64,000 nt of DNA from Desulfobulbus propionicus (GCA_002748755.1 PDTD01000008.1:1-64000), one strand, 5' to 3'. Shown: positions 45,143 to 55,107, counted from the stretch's first letter. The notes: generated by a model not told the origin, from the sequence alone. Numbers and translations are program-made.

Positions 45143-45661
45143 ATGAAACCCCTTCGACGTCTTGTTCGTACTATTGATACCGTTAGTGAGGTGACAGCCC
45201 AGGTTATCATCTGGCTAGTCATGGCGCTGACTATAGTGATCAGTTACGAAATTTTTTCCCGCTACGTCCTCAACGCACCGACCAAATGGGCCTTTGATAT
45301 CAGTTATATGATTGGAGGCACCTTTTTTCTTATGGGGGAAGCCTGGACGCTGAAAAGAAAACACCACGTACGGATTGATATTTTCTACCGACGCTTTTCC
45401 TCCAAGACAAGAGCTGTCATCGATACCCTGCTGTATTTAGGGCTGTTCTTTCCCCTCTGGGGCGGAATTTTGTATGCCCTTATCCCTTATGTGCAGTTTT
45501 CCTGGGAGATTGGAGAACGCTCCATCCAAGGTTACTGGCAGCCGGTTATGTACCCCTTTAAAACAGTCATGCCCGTCGCGGTTTTTCTCCTGTTATTGCA
45601 GGGCTTGGCGGAAGTACTCCGCAACATCGTGATTATCTGTGGAGGAGAAGAGATCAAATGA
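45143..45661 (+). CDS. dctQ: TRAP transporter small permease DctQ
   Basis: The four-helix small membrane subunit of the TRAP transporter, 172 aa. Four hydrophobic segments are visible (about 17-40, 50-70, 90-112, 135-158), with the typical FSRYVLNAPTKWAFDISYMI and HHVRIDIFYRRFS stretches. ATG 45143 has a poor ribosome binding site, and the intercistronic hairpin lies just upstream, so expression may be lower than that of dctP. Its stop overlaps dctM (ATGA). Confidence 0.9.
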   Translation: MKPLRRLVRTIDTVSEVTAQVIIWLVMALTIVISYEIFSRYVLNAPTKWAFDISYMIGGTFFLMGEAWTLKRKHHVRIDIFYRRFSSKTRAVIDTLLYLGLFFPLWGGILYALIPYVQFSWEIGERSIQGYWQPVMYPFKTVMPVAVFLLLLQGLAEVLRNIVIICGGEEIK

Positions 45662-46977
45662 GTACGGAAATCCTCGTTCTTCTCATGTTTGCAGCCTTGT
45701 TCACCGGAATTTTTCTCGGCTTTCCCACAGCCTTTGTCTTGGGCGGGGTAGCCTTTCTTTTTGGTGCAAGCCAGATGGGCATGGATATCTTCGGTCTATT
45801 CATCACCCGTCTCTTTGGGCTGATGAAAAATTATACCCTGCTGGCAGTGCCTCTGTTCCTGTTCATGGGTGTGTTCATGGAAAAATCAGGCATGGCCGAA
45901 CGATTATTCAACGCCATGCACATCCTCTGGGGACGATTTCGCGGTGGACTTGGTATCTCCACCATAGCCATCTCAGCCGTTTTTGCTGCCGCCACCGGAG
46001 TAGTCGGAGCCTCAGAGATCACCATTGGCCTGATGGCCTTGCCTGTCATGCTGGCCAAAAAATATAACAAATCCCTGGCCTGCGGTACAATCTGTGCAGG
46101 CGGCACCCTGGGCATCCTCATCCCACCCAGTGTCATGATCATCGTTTACGGACCCATTGCCCGTATTTCGGTGGGCAAACTCTTTCTGGGTGCTCTGATG
46201 CCGGGGCTCCTGCTGACCCTCCTCTACGTGGTCTATATCGCGATTCGCTGCTACCTGAGACCTCAGGACGGTCCACCCCTGCGGCCCGAGGAGTGCGGGG
46301 CCGGAACCCGGGAAAAAATCAGGATACTACTGACCTCGGTCATCCCCCCGGCACTGATCATCTTCTCAGTGCTTGGTTCCATTTTTTTCGGTATTGCCGC
46401 TGTCACAGAAGCTGCGGCAGTTGGCGCTGTGGCCAGTATTTTGCTGGCAGCCTCATACGGACGGCTCAACTTCGCCGTGGTGAAGGTAGCCTGCCAACAA
46501 ACCCTGACCATCACGGCCATGATCATGATGATCGCCATTGGCGCCAGCTTCTTTTCCACGGTTTTTGTCACCCTGGGAGGAGATGATGTCATTACCTCCC
46601 TGTTCATGCAGCTGCCCATCGGCAAATGGGGTGTACTGGCAGCCATCATGCTGCTTCTGATTCTGTTCGGCATGTTCATCGACTGGATGGGCATCCTGTT
46701 TATCATTGTCCCTCTGATTACTCCCATAGCGGCTGAACTGGGCTTTGACCCGGTCTGGTTTGCAGTCCTGGTCATGGTCAACCTGCAAATTTCTTTCCTG
46801 ACCCCTCCCTTTGCATATTCAATCTTCTACCTAAAAGGGATAGCTCCCCCAGGAGTGGAGACCATGGATATTTACAGGGGCGTTATGCCCTTTGTCGGCC
46901 TACAGATTTCGGCAATTCTGCTGCTGATTCTCTTTCCCCAGATTATTACCTGGCTGCCTGCACACCTGATACAATAA
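45658..46977 (+). CDS. dctM: TRAP transporter large permease DctM
   Basis: The transport-catalysing membrane subunit, 439 aa, about twelve hydrophobic segments. Conserved stretches: GIFLGFPTAFVLGGVAFLFG, GTLGILIPPSVMIIVYGPIA, and FIDWMGILFIIVPLITPIA followed by NLQISFLTPPFAYSIFYLKG, all typical of DctM/IT-superfamily permeases. It is coupled to dctQ by a 4-nt overlap and is followed 8 nt later by lutA. Confidence 0.93.
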   Translation: MSTEILVLLMFAALFTGIFLGFPTAFVLGGVAFLFGASQMGMDIFGLFITRLFGLMKNYTLLAVPLFLFMGVFMEKSGMAERLFNAMHILWGRFRGGLGISTIAISAVFAAATGVVGASEITIGLMALPVMLAKKYNKSLACGTICAGGTLGILIPPSVMIIVYGPIARISVGKLFLGALMPGLLLTLLYVVYIAIRCYLRPQDGPPLRPEECGAGTREKIRILLTSVIPPALIIFSVLGSIFFGIAAVTEAAAVGAVASILLAASYGRLNFAVVKVACQQTLTITAMIMMIAIGASFFSTVFVTLGGDDVITSLFMQLPIGKWGVLAAIMLLLILFGMFIDWMGILFIIVPLITPIAAELGFDPVWFAVLVMVNLQISFLTPPFAYSIFYLKGIAPPGVETMDIYRGVMPFVGLQISAILLLILFPQIITWLPAHLIQ

Positions 46978-46985
46978 CACTCGCC

Positions 46986-47720
46986 ATGAAACAGACTCCA
47001 TCATCAGTCACCCTATTTATCCAGTGCCTTGTAGACACCATGTTCCCTGAGGTGGCAGAGGCCATGGTCAAGGTGCTGAAGCAATTGGGCCTCCAGGTCT
47101 CCTGCCCGACCACCCAAACCTGCTGCGGCCAGCCGGCTTTCAACTCAGGACACCGTTCCGTTGCCCGGACAGCAGCGATCAAATTCATCAACTTGTTTGA
47201 AGAGGCCGAGACCATAGTTTCCCCTTCAGGCTCATGTGTCAACATGGTCCGCCATCATTACCCGGAGCTGTTGGCCGATGATCCGATCATGCAGGAACGC
47301 GCCCGGCGGGTCGGGGCAAAGACCTATGAATATACGCAGTTTCTGGTGGATGTTCTCCAGGTTGAGGATGTGGGGGCCCGATTTCCCGGCACAGTCACCT
47401 ACCATGCCTCCTGTCACCTGAACCGCTTTTTAGGTGTGGACAGACAACCCAGGGCATTGCTTACCCACATCAGGGACATGGAGCTGATCGAGATGCGAGA
47501 TGCCGATCGCTGTTGCGGATTTGGCGGCACTTTTGCCGTCAAGTACGGTGACATATCCCAAGCCATACTCAAAGAAAAGGTGGAGAACATCTTGCAAACT
47601 GGGGTCCAGATTGTTACCGGATGCGACATGGGATGCCTGATGAATATCCAAGGCATGCTCAGCAGGATGAATGTGTCTGTACAAGTACAACACATAGCCC
47701 AGTTACTAGCGGAGCGATGA
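46986..47720 (+). CDS. lutA: Lactate utilisation protein LutA (CCG-domain subunit)
   Basis: Subunit of the LutABC L-lactate dehydrogenase complex that oxidises lactate to pyruvate with Fe-S clusters, 244 aa. Two CCG modules are present: TQTCCGQPAFNSG with SGSCVNM in the first, CHLNRF with DRCCGFGGTF and GCDMGCLMN in the second. It follows dctM by 8 nt and precedes lutB by 1 nt, so transport and oxidation genes form one transcription unit. Confidence 0.92.
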   Translation: MKQTPSSVTLFIQCLVDTMFPEVAEAMVKVLKQLGLQVSCPTTQTCCGQPAFNSGHRSVARTAAIKFINLFEEAETIVSPSGSCVNMVRHHYPELLADDPIMQERARRVGAKTYEYTQFLVDVLQVEDVGARFPGTVTYHASCHLNRFLGVDRQPRALLTHIRDMELIEMRDADRCCGFGGTFAVKYGDISQAILKEKVENILQTGVQIVTGCDMGCLMNIQGMLSRMNVSVQVQHIAQLLAER

Positions 47721-47721
47721 A

Positions 47722-49149
47722 ATGAGCCGGATCACTTCGAAAAAATATAAGGCGCGCAGCAAGAAAGCCATTGCCGATCCGGTCCTGCAGTCTGCATTGA
47801 CAAGCCTTCAGGGCCGACTTGGACCGGCGACCAGAAACCTGTACAACAACCTGCCCGAAGGCCCCAAACTACGCCAAAAAGCCCACCAGTACCGACGCAA
47901 GGCTCTGGACAACCTGGACGTCATGCTGGAAGCCCTGGCCGAAAATATCCGTGCCCGCGGGGGGCAGGTACACTTTGCCCCCACGGCGGAAGATGCCGTC
48001 AAAATCTGCGTGGACATTGCCGTGGAAAACGATGTCCGCACTGTGGTCAAAGGCAAATCCATGGTCACGGAAGAAATCAACCTCAACCAGGGTCTGGAAA
48101 AAGAGGGCATTGAGGTGCATGAAACCGATCTGGGGGAGTTCATCATTCAGCTTGCCAACGAACCGCCCACCCATATCGTTGCCCCTGCCATCCATAAAAC
48201 CAGGGAACAGGTCGGTGAGTTGTTCGCAAACAAGCTGGGTACATCCTATACGGATGACCCGCCCACCCTGACCTGGGATGCCCGTAAGGCTCTGCGTACA
48301 AAATTTCTCACCGCTGATATGGGAATCTCCGGTTGTAACTTGGCCTGTGCGGAAACAGGACACATCACCACGGTCTCCAATGAAGGGAATATCCGGATGG
48401 CAACCACTCTGCCCAGAGTGCATGTAGCCGTTATGGGTATGGAAAGAATCGTTGCCAACCTGGAAGAACAGCAGGCCATTCTTCGTCTCATGTCCATGGG
48501 GGCCGCTGCCCAGCAGATCGGCGGCTATGTCAGTTATATAGGGGGACCGGCAGAAAATGATCACAGTGACGGCCCCGAACACTTCCACCTGGTGATCGTG
48601 GATAATGGCCGCTCACGCATTCTGGCGGACGAGACCTTCCGGGAGATGCTCTGCTGTATCCGTTGCGGTGCCTGTCTCAACATCTGCCCGGTCTACGGCA
48701 AGGTCGGCGGTCAGAGCTACGGCTCCGCCTACAGTGGCCCGGTGGGAGCAGTGGTCACCCCACTGCTTTTCGGCATCAACAACGCCTCGGATCTTTGTTT
48801 CGGTGAATCACTCTGCGGGGCCTGTCATCAGGCCTGCCCACTGGAGATCAATATACCCAGGATGCTGCTCGCTTTGCGCTCAAAACTCACCGAGGGCGAT
48901 GCCCGGTGGCAGGTCAAACCTGAGCATAGAGGAGAAAGATGGTTATTCCGTGTCTGGCAGGCCATCAACAGCAATCGCAGGTTGTATGATTTCTTCTTTG
49001 CTGTGGCCAGGCACACCCAAAAACTTCTCCCTGCTCGAAACGGTATGATCACCAAACTCCCCTACCCCTTCAACGGCTGGAGCAGATATCGCAACCTGCC
49101 CCCGCTGGCAGCAAAAAGTTTTATGCAAAGATGGCAGGAGGAGCGGTAA
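47722..49149 (+). CDS. lutB: Lactate utilisation iron-sulfur protein LutB
   Basis: The ferredoxin-domain subunit of LutABC, 475 aa. The N-terminal LUD domain (about 70-290) contains TVVKGKSMVTEEINLN and ETDLGEFIIQLANEPPTHIV. The C-terminal part carries two cluster motifs, CIRCGACLNICPVYGKVGG (about 310-330) and LCGACHQACPLEINIPR (about 370-385). Its stop overlaps the lutC start (TAATG). Confidence 0.94.
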   Translation: MSRITSKKYKARSKKAIADPVLQSALTSLQGRLGPATRNLYNNLPEGPKLRQKAHQYRRKALDNLDVMLEALAENIRARGGQVHFAPTAEDAVKICVDIAVENDVRTVVKGKSMVTEEINLNQGLEKEGIEVHETDLGEFIIQLANEPPTHIVAPAIHKTREQVGELFANKLGTSYTDDPPTLTWDARKALRTKFLTADMGISGCNLACAETGHITTVSNEGNIRMATTLPRVHVAVMGMERIVANLEEQQAILRLMSMGAAAQQIGGYVSYIGGPAENDHSDGPEHFHLVIVDNGRSRILADETFREMLCCIRCGACLNICPVYGKVGGQSYGSAYSGPVGAVVTPLLFGINNASDLCFGESLCGACHQACPLEINIPRMLLALRSKLTEGDARWQVKPEHRGERWLFRVWQAINSNRRLYDFFFAVARHTQKLLPARNGMITKLPYPFNGWSRYRNLPPLAAKSFMQRWQEER

Positions 49150-49922
49150 TGCAGCAGGATTTCATCAACACTGTGAAAAAAGCTCTGGGACGAACCAGGG
49201 GATTGGCTCCATCGACAGATCTCTTTACCACCAGCCCTTCTGAGAAAGAACAACGTATTCTTGAAAAAATCAGGAACCGTCCGGCTGCGGAACAGCAAGA
49301 GCTGGTGGCACGTCTGCAGGAGGTTACCGGTCCCCTGCATGTGGATCTTCATGAGACACCCAGCCTGGAAGAAACGGCTATGGCTATCGGCCGCTTGGTC
49401 AGGGAAAAAACGCCCGAATGGGGCACGGAAAAACATGTCTGCCGCTGGAATCATCCACTGATCAACCAGCTTAAGCTGGAATGTCTGGCTGAGCTACAGG
49501 GCATCCCCATCCATACCGCCCCAACTGTTGATAGGGCTGATTCGGGACAGCCAATTCCCAAAAGTCTGAAGCAACAGTTTCGTCATCAGGTGGAGCAATC
49601 CTTTCTTGGCATTACAACAGCAGACTACTGTGTGGCGGCAACGGCCACCCTGGCTCTGAGAAGCCGAGCAGGTCAAAGCCGCTCGGTCTCCCTGGTACCA
49701 TCCATTCATGTGGCCGTTCTTGAGGAAAAAAAACTCCTAGCCACTCTGGAGGAACTCTACACCTTGCTAAAATGGGACCCTGTGGAACGGAAGGAGGGGC
49801 TGACCAACAACCTTTCCCTGATCTCGGGTCCCAGCAAAACAGCAGACATTGAACTCATCATGGTCCACGGCGCTCACGGCCCCAGGGAGCTCCACCTGTT
49901 TCTTATCCGGCCACCACAATAA
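49149..49922 (+). CDS. lutC: Lactate utilisation protein LutC
   Basis: LUD-domain subunit of LutABC, 257 aa. The FLGITTADYCVAATATLALRS segment and the SGPSKTADIELIMVHGAHGP end (about 225-245) identify it. The N-terminal 100 residues are less conserved. ATG 49149 shares one base with the lutB stop. Last gene of the dctPQM-lutABC run; no regulator (LutR/LldR type) is adjacent. Confidence 0.9.
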   Translation: MQQDFINTVKKALGRTRGLAPSTDLFTTSPSEKEQRILEKIRNRPAAEQQELVARLQEVTGPLHVDLHETPSLEETAMAIGRLVREKTPEWGTEKHVCRWNHPLINQLKLECLAELQGIPIHTAPTVDRADSGQPIPKSLKQQFRHQVEQSFLGITTADYCVAATATLALRSRAGQSRSVSLVPSIHVAVLEEKKLLATLEELYTLLKWDPVERKEGLTNNLSLISGPSKTADIELIMVHGAHGPRELHLFLIRPPQ

Positions 49923-50018
49923 CCTGCGAAAACCGTCTCCCCTGACACGCCCTCGCCCCGCCTCTCAAGCGAGTGCCGGGCATACAAGGGGTGCCCTTCA
50001 AAGATGGTGCTCCTTTTT

Positions 50019-53000
50019 TTATCTGGCACGGGAGTGACTCTCATCCCTGAGACCCCAAAACGTACAGTACAGCACGGGCACCACGACCAAGGTAAGCAGG
50101 GTGGCAAAGGTCAGCCCCCCCATAATGGTAACAGCCATAGCACCGAAAAAGGCATCCCCAGCCAGAGGCACCATGCCCAGCACCGTGGTGAATGAGGCCA
50201 TGGCAACGGGCCGCACACGACTGACCGCCGCATCAATCACCGCTGTCAGAGGTGCTTTCCCCTGGCCACGCTCAATATTGATCTGATCGAGCAGGACAAT
50301 CTCGTTTTTCATCAACATGCCAGAAAGGCTTAAAAAACCAAGTAAAGCCATAAACCCAAAGGGCATATCAAAGGCAAGCAGGCTCACCACCACGCCGATC
50401 AATGCCAGCGGCAGTCCGAGAAAGATAACTACGGGATGTCTCCAAGTGTTAAAAAGCAAAATTGAGATAAAAAACATACCGGCAAACGCCAAGGGTACCT
50501 TGGCCATCAGTTTGCTATTGGCCTCCTGAGAACGTTCATGTTCGCCCCCCCATTGCAGGCTGTAACCCGGCGGCAATTTCATGGCTTCAACTGCACTGCG
50601 CAGCTCCTCAAACAAGCCGTGGGCCGTACCAGAAAGCTGCATGCAGGAGACTGTCATTGTCCGCTGGCGGTTGAGCCTGCGGATAACCGGATCTTCCCAT
50701 ACTGTGGTGACCTGGTCGGTCACCTGTTCCAAGGGGAGCCAGGTGCGTGCGATGTCGCTCCAGACCAGAACGGATTCCAAATTATCAAAACCTTGCCGCT
50801 GCTCTGCAGACGGTCTGGCGATTATAGGCAGCAGATCTTCGCCTTCACGGTACACCCCGCTTACAGTGCCAGAAAAATTCCAGGCTATTGCCTGCGCTAT
50901 TTCCGATCTGAAAACACCTATTTCGCGGGCTCGTGCCTTGGCCATGCCCACCGAGGCAACTTTGACTCGCTCTCCCCAATCCGTGGCCACAGCACCGCTA
51001 TTCTCATTTGCCCGCATAATGCGCATGGTCTGTTCCCCCAGACGACGTAACACCATGGGATCCGGTCCGGAAAAACGAGCCTCGATGGCCTTTCCGCCTG
51101 GCCCGAGACGAAACTTTTCCACCTTGGCTATCGTTCCAGGATGAGAGTGGGACAGGTAGCTCCGCACCTGAGGGATCAGGTGATCAATTTTCTTATATGC
51201 ATCAACCGTCACCAGTATCTGGCCGTAGGCACTGTTCATCATTTCTGGAGCATAAGTCAGGATAAAACGCAGGGCACCGCTGCCGACAAAGGTTGTAGTA
51301 TCAGTGACCCCGTCGAGTTCGGCTATGAAACGAGCAGCCCTGGTGACTTCCCTATCGGTAGTGTTGATATGTGTTCCCTCGGGCAGGTTCAGATCGACTA
51401 AAAACTGTGGCCTGGTCGAACCTGGAAAAAAATTCTGTTGTACAAAACCGAACCCGTACATCGCACCGCCAAGCATACCAACAACGACCAGGATAGTCAG
51501 CCAACGAAAACGAATACACCCACCTAAAAAAGACCTGTAGCTGCGGTAAAAACGGTTGCTGTAGAGTGTATGCCCCGTTTTTCTGGTACCTGGAATACAG
51601 GTAACACAGAGATACGGAACAATGGTAACAGCCAGCACCCAACTCAAGCCCAGCGCCAAGGCAATAACCTTGAACAGGCTGCCGAGAAACTCGCCAGTCA
51701 CATCCTTGGACAGCGAGATCGCTGCAAAGGCCAGGATGGCGATAACCGTTGCCCCAAACAACGGCCACAGCGCTTCCTGGACAGCTGTTATGGCTGCTGT
51801 ATGAGCTTCGGCGCCTTTGCGGATCTTGATACTATAGCCTTCTGTGACCACAATGGCATTATCCACCAGCATACCCAGGGCGATAATCAGGGCGCCAAGG
51901 GAAATACGCTGCAGATTGACATCCAAAATCAGCATACCGAGAAAGGTGGCCAAGATCGTCACCAGAAGAATTACTCCGATAATAACCCCTTCCCGCAGTC
52001 CCATGAAAAGAACGAGCAGAATCACCACAATGGACACCGCCTCAACCAGGTTGAGGACAAAACCATCAACAGCCTCGCGCACCGTATCAGCCTGATAGGC
52101 GATGGTATGCAGCTCCATGCCTACAGGCATACGCAGCCGCAGCTCTTGCAACCGTTTTTTAACACTGTCTCCCATGGACATAACATTCCCACCGGAAACA
52201 ACTGAAATGCCTAAGCCAATAGCCTGATTGCCGTTCTGACGAAGGAGCTGTTGCGGCGGGTCCATATAGCCCCTGCTCAGCGTTGCCACATCACGAAGGC
52301 GAATCAGCCCGGAGTGACTACCGCCGGCCACAAGCTGATCGCCCAGCTCCTCGACCGAGCTGTACTCTCCGGTCACCCGAAACCGGACATACTCTGAACC
52401 AATCTGAACCCTGCCTGCTTCGGTCACTGCATTCTGGCGGCTGATGGTGTTGAAGATTGCCCCAGGGGACAGGCCTAGCCGAGCCAGCTTGACCCGGTCA
52501 AACTCAACATAGACAACTTCCTGCTGGAACCCCCAGAAATCAATACGACCGACATCCTCGCAAAGCAACAGCTCACGTCGTAAGTCCTCCGCTGTTTTCT
52601 GCAGGGCACGCTGACTGTACCCGTCTCCGGTCAGAGCCAAAAAAATACCGTACACATCACCGTAATCATCGTTGATATAGGGTTTGGAGGCACCGGGAGG
52701 CAACTCTGCTGTAGCCGCAGCAATCTTTCTCCGCAGTTCATCCCACACCTGGGGCAGGGTCTTCTTATCATAAAAATCCTGGATCTCTGCAATTACAATA
52801 GAAAAACCAGACCGGGAAATGGAAGTAACCTCGTGAAGCTGTTTGAGCTGCTGCACCGCAGATTCCAGCACTTCGGTGACTTCCTCTTCCACCTCTTGGG
52901 CAGTCGCGCCTTGATACTGGGTAAAAATCACGGCTTTCTTAATGGTGAACTCTGGGTCTTCCAAGCGTCCCAGATTCCTGTAGGCGAGTAGACCTCCAAG

Positions 53001-53066
53001 TATCAATATGCAGAGCAGCGCCAGCGTCACCCGCCCATTACGCAGGCAATAGCCAACCAGATTCAT
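50019..53066 (-). CDS. RND-family efflux transporter permease
   Basis: A proton-driven inner-membrane pump of the HAE1/AcrB type, 1015 aa. It has twelve transmembrane helices in the usual 1+5+1+5 layout with two large periplasmic loops (about 35-330 and 555-860). The TM4 motif reads GMLVDNAIVVTEGYSIK, with Asp-Asn where AcrB has Asp-Asp, a common variant. It is coupled to the adaptor gene by a 4-nt overlap. No outer-membrane factor gene is present in the operon, so a TolC-like partner is expected elsewhere. Substrates cannot be read. Confidence 0.92.
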   Translation of the reverse strand: MNLVGYCLRNGRVTLALLCILILGGLLAYRNLGRLEDPEFTIKKAVIFTQYQGATAQEVEEEVTEVLESAVQQLKQLHEVTSISRSGFSIVIAEIQDFYDKKTLPQVWDELRRKIAAATAELPPGASKPYINDDYGDVYGIFLALTGDGYSQRALQKTAEDLRRELLLCEDVGRIDFWGFQQEVVYVEFDRVKLARLGLSPGAIFNTISRQNAVTEAGRVQIGSEYVRFRVTGEYSSVEELGDQLVAGGSHSGLIRLRDVATLSRGYMDPPQQLLRQNGNQAIGLGISVVSGGNVMSMGDSVKKRLQELRLRMPVGMELHTIAYQADTVREAVDGFVLNLVEAVSIVVILLVLFMGLREGVIIGVILLVTILATFLGMLILDVNLQRISLGALIIALGMLVDNAIVVTEGYSIKIRKGAEAHTAAITAVQEALWPLFGATVIAILAFAAISLSKDVTGEFLGSLFKVIALALGLSWVLAVTIVPYLCVTCIPGTRKTGHTLYSNRFYRSYRSFLGGCIRFRWLTILVVVGMLGGAMYGFGFVQQNFFPGSTRPQFLVDLNLPEGTHINTTDREVTRAARFIAELDGVTDTTTFVGSGALRFILTYAPEMMNSAYGQILVTVDAYKKIDHLIPQVRSYLSHSHPGTIAKVEKFRLGPGGKAIEARFSGPDPMVLRRLGEQTMRIMRANENSGAVATDWGERVKVASVGMAKARAREIGVFRSEIAQAIAWNFSGTVSGVYREGEDLLPIIARPSAEQRQGFDNLESVLVWSDIARTWLPLEQVTDQVTTVWEDPVIRRLNRQRTMTVSCMQLSGTAHGLFEELRSAVEAMKLPPGYSLQWGGEHERSQEANSKLMAKVPLAFAGMFFISILLFNTWRHPVVIFLGLPLALIGVVVSLLAFDMPFGFMALLGFLSLSGMLMKNEIVLLDQINIERGQGKAPLTAVIDAAVSRVRPVAMASFTTVLGMVPLAGDAFFGAMAVTIMGGLTFATLLTLVVVPVLYCTFWGLRDESHSRAR

Positions 53067-54193
53067 CCGTCCAGCCCCTCCATGCCCTCTTTCATTGGTC
53101 GTACCAGGGTCTCTTCCGTCAGCATATGGATGCCTGCTCTGGCAACACGCTGACCTGGCTCCAGGCCGTTGAGTACCTCAACGCCTGCGTTACGCATGGA
53201 GCCAAGGCGAACCTCTATCTTCTCCGGATACCCGGCGTCCTCCGGTATTTTCCAGATGAACGATTTCCCTGCACTGGTCGAAAAAACCGATTCAAGAGGT
53301 ACAAGAGCGACAGCCTGATCGTGGGGATAGGCTTTTTCACCTGCGCGGTTGAGAGCAACCTGTACCGTAGCGGTCATTCCCGGCAGAACTTCAAGGTCCT
53401 CTGATGGCTGGACCTGGATACCAACCTCATACGTACGAATAATAGCATCAGACTGCACACTGTATTCCTTCACCCTGCCCTCAAACCATCGCTCCCTGTC
53501 AATATCAAAGCAGGCCATGATATTGAAAAAGTTGTTCGTACCCCCATGGGCCATCAACCGTTCCGGAACCTGAATGGTTATTTCAAGATCGGATATATCC
53601 TTGAGTGCAAGTATTGCGGTCTGTTTTCTGACACGGGAATGCTTTTCCACATAACGACGGGCAATAACACCATCATAGGGAGCGATAAGTAGGGTGTCTT
53701 CCAATTCGTTCTCCCGAATCCTGAGGGCCGCACGAGTCACATCAGCTTCAGCCTTGGCAGCCTCGCACCTGGCCTGGGAAATAGCCTTGCGCTGATATAA
53801 GGCATTGCAGCGTTTACAATCTGCCTCGGCCCGAATAAAAGCTGCCTTTGCGGCTTGATAGCTGCTTTTATGATCCCGATCATCAAGCCGAGCCAACACA
53901 TCCCCCTTATGAACGAGCCGCCCTTCTTGCGCGTTCAGTTCCACCAATACCCCATCAATGGAAAATGACAGATCAACCTGGTTACAGGCCTTAACTGTAC
54001 CAGGAAACATACGAATGGAGTGTGTCGACGGCTCCACAGCCAAAACAGTGGGGATCGGCCTGGCCATCGGCTGGGCAACGGGTATATTGGTCTCGGCACT
54101 CCTGATGCCCTTTCCCCAAGTGTACCAGGCTACGCAGCCTGCTGCTGTGCACAGCAGCAGGCTGCCCCAAAAAATTGCGGTCTTTGTGTTCAT
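53063..54193 (-). CDS. RND efflux periplasmic adaptor (membrane fusion protein)
   Basis: An adaptor linking the RND pump to the outer-membrane channel, 376 aa. An N-terminal membrane anchor (AIFWGSLLLCTAAGCVAWY) with a Cys is a weak lipobox candidate. Two lipoyl half-motifs (VDLSFSIDGVLVELNAQEGR and LIAPYDGVIARRYVEKHS) flank an alpha-helical hairpin with coiled-coil character (about 100-160). Beta-barrel and membrane-proximal domains follow. ATG 54193 (MNTKTAIFW) is chosen over an upstream open frame with no signal-like feature. It lies between the TetR gene and the pump gene. Confidence 0.9.
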   Translation of the reverse strand: MNTKTAIFWGSLLLCTAAGCVAWYTWGKGIRSAETNIPVAQPMARPIPTVLAVEPSTHSIRMFPGTVKACNQVDLSFSIDGVLVELNAQEGRLVHKGDVLARLDDRDHKSSYQAAKAAFIRAEADCKRCNALYQRKAISQARCEAAKAEADVTRAALRIRENELEDTLLIAPYDGVIARRYVEKHSRVRKQTAILALKDISDLEITIQVPERLMAHGGTNNFFNIMACFDIDRERWFEGRVKEYSVQSDAIIRTYEVGIQVQPSEDLEVLPGMTATVQVALNRAGEKAYPHDQAVALVPLESVFSTSAGKSFIWKIPEDAGYPEKIEVRLGSMRNAGVEVLNGLEPGQRVARAGIHMLTEETLVRPMKEGMEGLDG

Positions 54194-54316
54194 TGTGCAA
54201 TCTCTTCGCTTGTTATTATCTTTTTCAGCCAACCTATGACAGCCCAGCAACTGCCGGCAAAGGGGGCACAAAACGTATAGTCTTTGAGCTTATCTTGCCT
54301 TGGAGGAGTACCGGTT

Positions 54317-54997
54317 TCAAGGCGGTCTGTGAGCATACCCAGTTTTTCGCAGGTCTGGAGGCAGCGGTAACCCAGCCTCAAGGCACATGGCCCGGGAAAG
54401 TTTCGTCGCTGCTATTCTGTAATACTCCGGGCTCTGGCTTCCGGGACCACGAACAGCTTCGATGGTTCTTCTCGCCATACTATACAAAAGGATAGTGCCA
54501 TACATCAGATCAGACCAAGCCTGGGCTTCCCTGTCAGTGGCCTCAGGGTTTACAATTTGATAAAAACGCCGGGCGCTCTCAGCATCCGGCTTGAAAACCT
54601 TTTCAACCAGCACAGCCATGGCTGTTGTAGGAGAGACGATCTCAAGCAGAACCAGTTTGCTTTCCCATCGGGGGCGATCAGATCGGAAGTGATCGTTAAA
54701 ATTTCTGAATATTGTAGTGCGTACGATCTCCGCCTGCCCTGCAGGAGATTGCAACAACCCCGGATTTTCCGCACAGATATCGTCAAAGGTGATGCCCTTT
54801 CCCCTGGAGGCCGCCAGGAGACAGGCCTCAAGGTAGAGGTTTTCTTTACTGCCGAAGTGATAATGGATGGCACTTAGCTTCACACCAGCTCTTTCAGCAA
54901 TCATTCTGGTGGTGACACCTTCAAAGCCGTGATCTGAAAACAGTTCTCCGGCGTTCTCCAAGAGGATATCTCGGGTTGTGGGCTCGCGTCTTCTCAT
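54317..54997 (-). CDS. TetR-family regulator of the efflux operon (CerR-like C-domain)
   Basis: A dimeric repressor of 226 aa. The N-terminal HTH includes LLENAGELFSDHGFEGVTTR and MIAERAGVKLSAIHYHFGSK. The C-terminal ligand domain with the QAWSDLMYGTILLYSMARR segment resembles the DUF1956/CerR type. It is the first gene of the TetR-adaptor-RND operon, all on the minus strand, 123 nt before the adaptor. A perfect 12-bp palindrome 50 bp upstream of its start is the likely operator, suggesting autorepression relieved by a pump substrate. Confidence 0.9.
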   Translation of the reverse strand: MRRREPTTRDILLENAGELFSDHGFEGVTTRMIAERAGVKLSAIHYHFGSKENLYLEACLLAASRGKGITFDDICAENPGLLQSPAGQAEIVRTTIFRNFNDHFRSDRPRWESKLVLLEIVSPTTAMAVLVEKVFKPDAESARRFYQIVNPEATDREAQAWSDLMYGTILLYSMARRTIEAVRGPGSQSPEYYRIAATKLSRAMCLEAGLPLPPDLRKTGYAHRPP

Positions 54998-55047
54998 CTC
55001 TCATAGCATATACGGGTTGCCTATAGCACCATAAGCTCTATGGTAGG

Positions 55048-55059
55048 TCGGTCGACCGA
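55048..55059. promoter_or_regulatory. Candidate TetR operator
   Basis: Perfect palindrome TCGGTCGACCGA, 50 bp upstream of the TetR gene start and well placed to cover its promoter. TetR-family operators are typically palindromes of this kind next to their own gene. Binding is inferred. Confidence 0.6.
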
Positions 55060-55107
55060 ATTTTTCAAGCATTATTTCAACCTCTCCCAGGCATCCGTCT
55101 GACTGGT

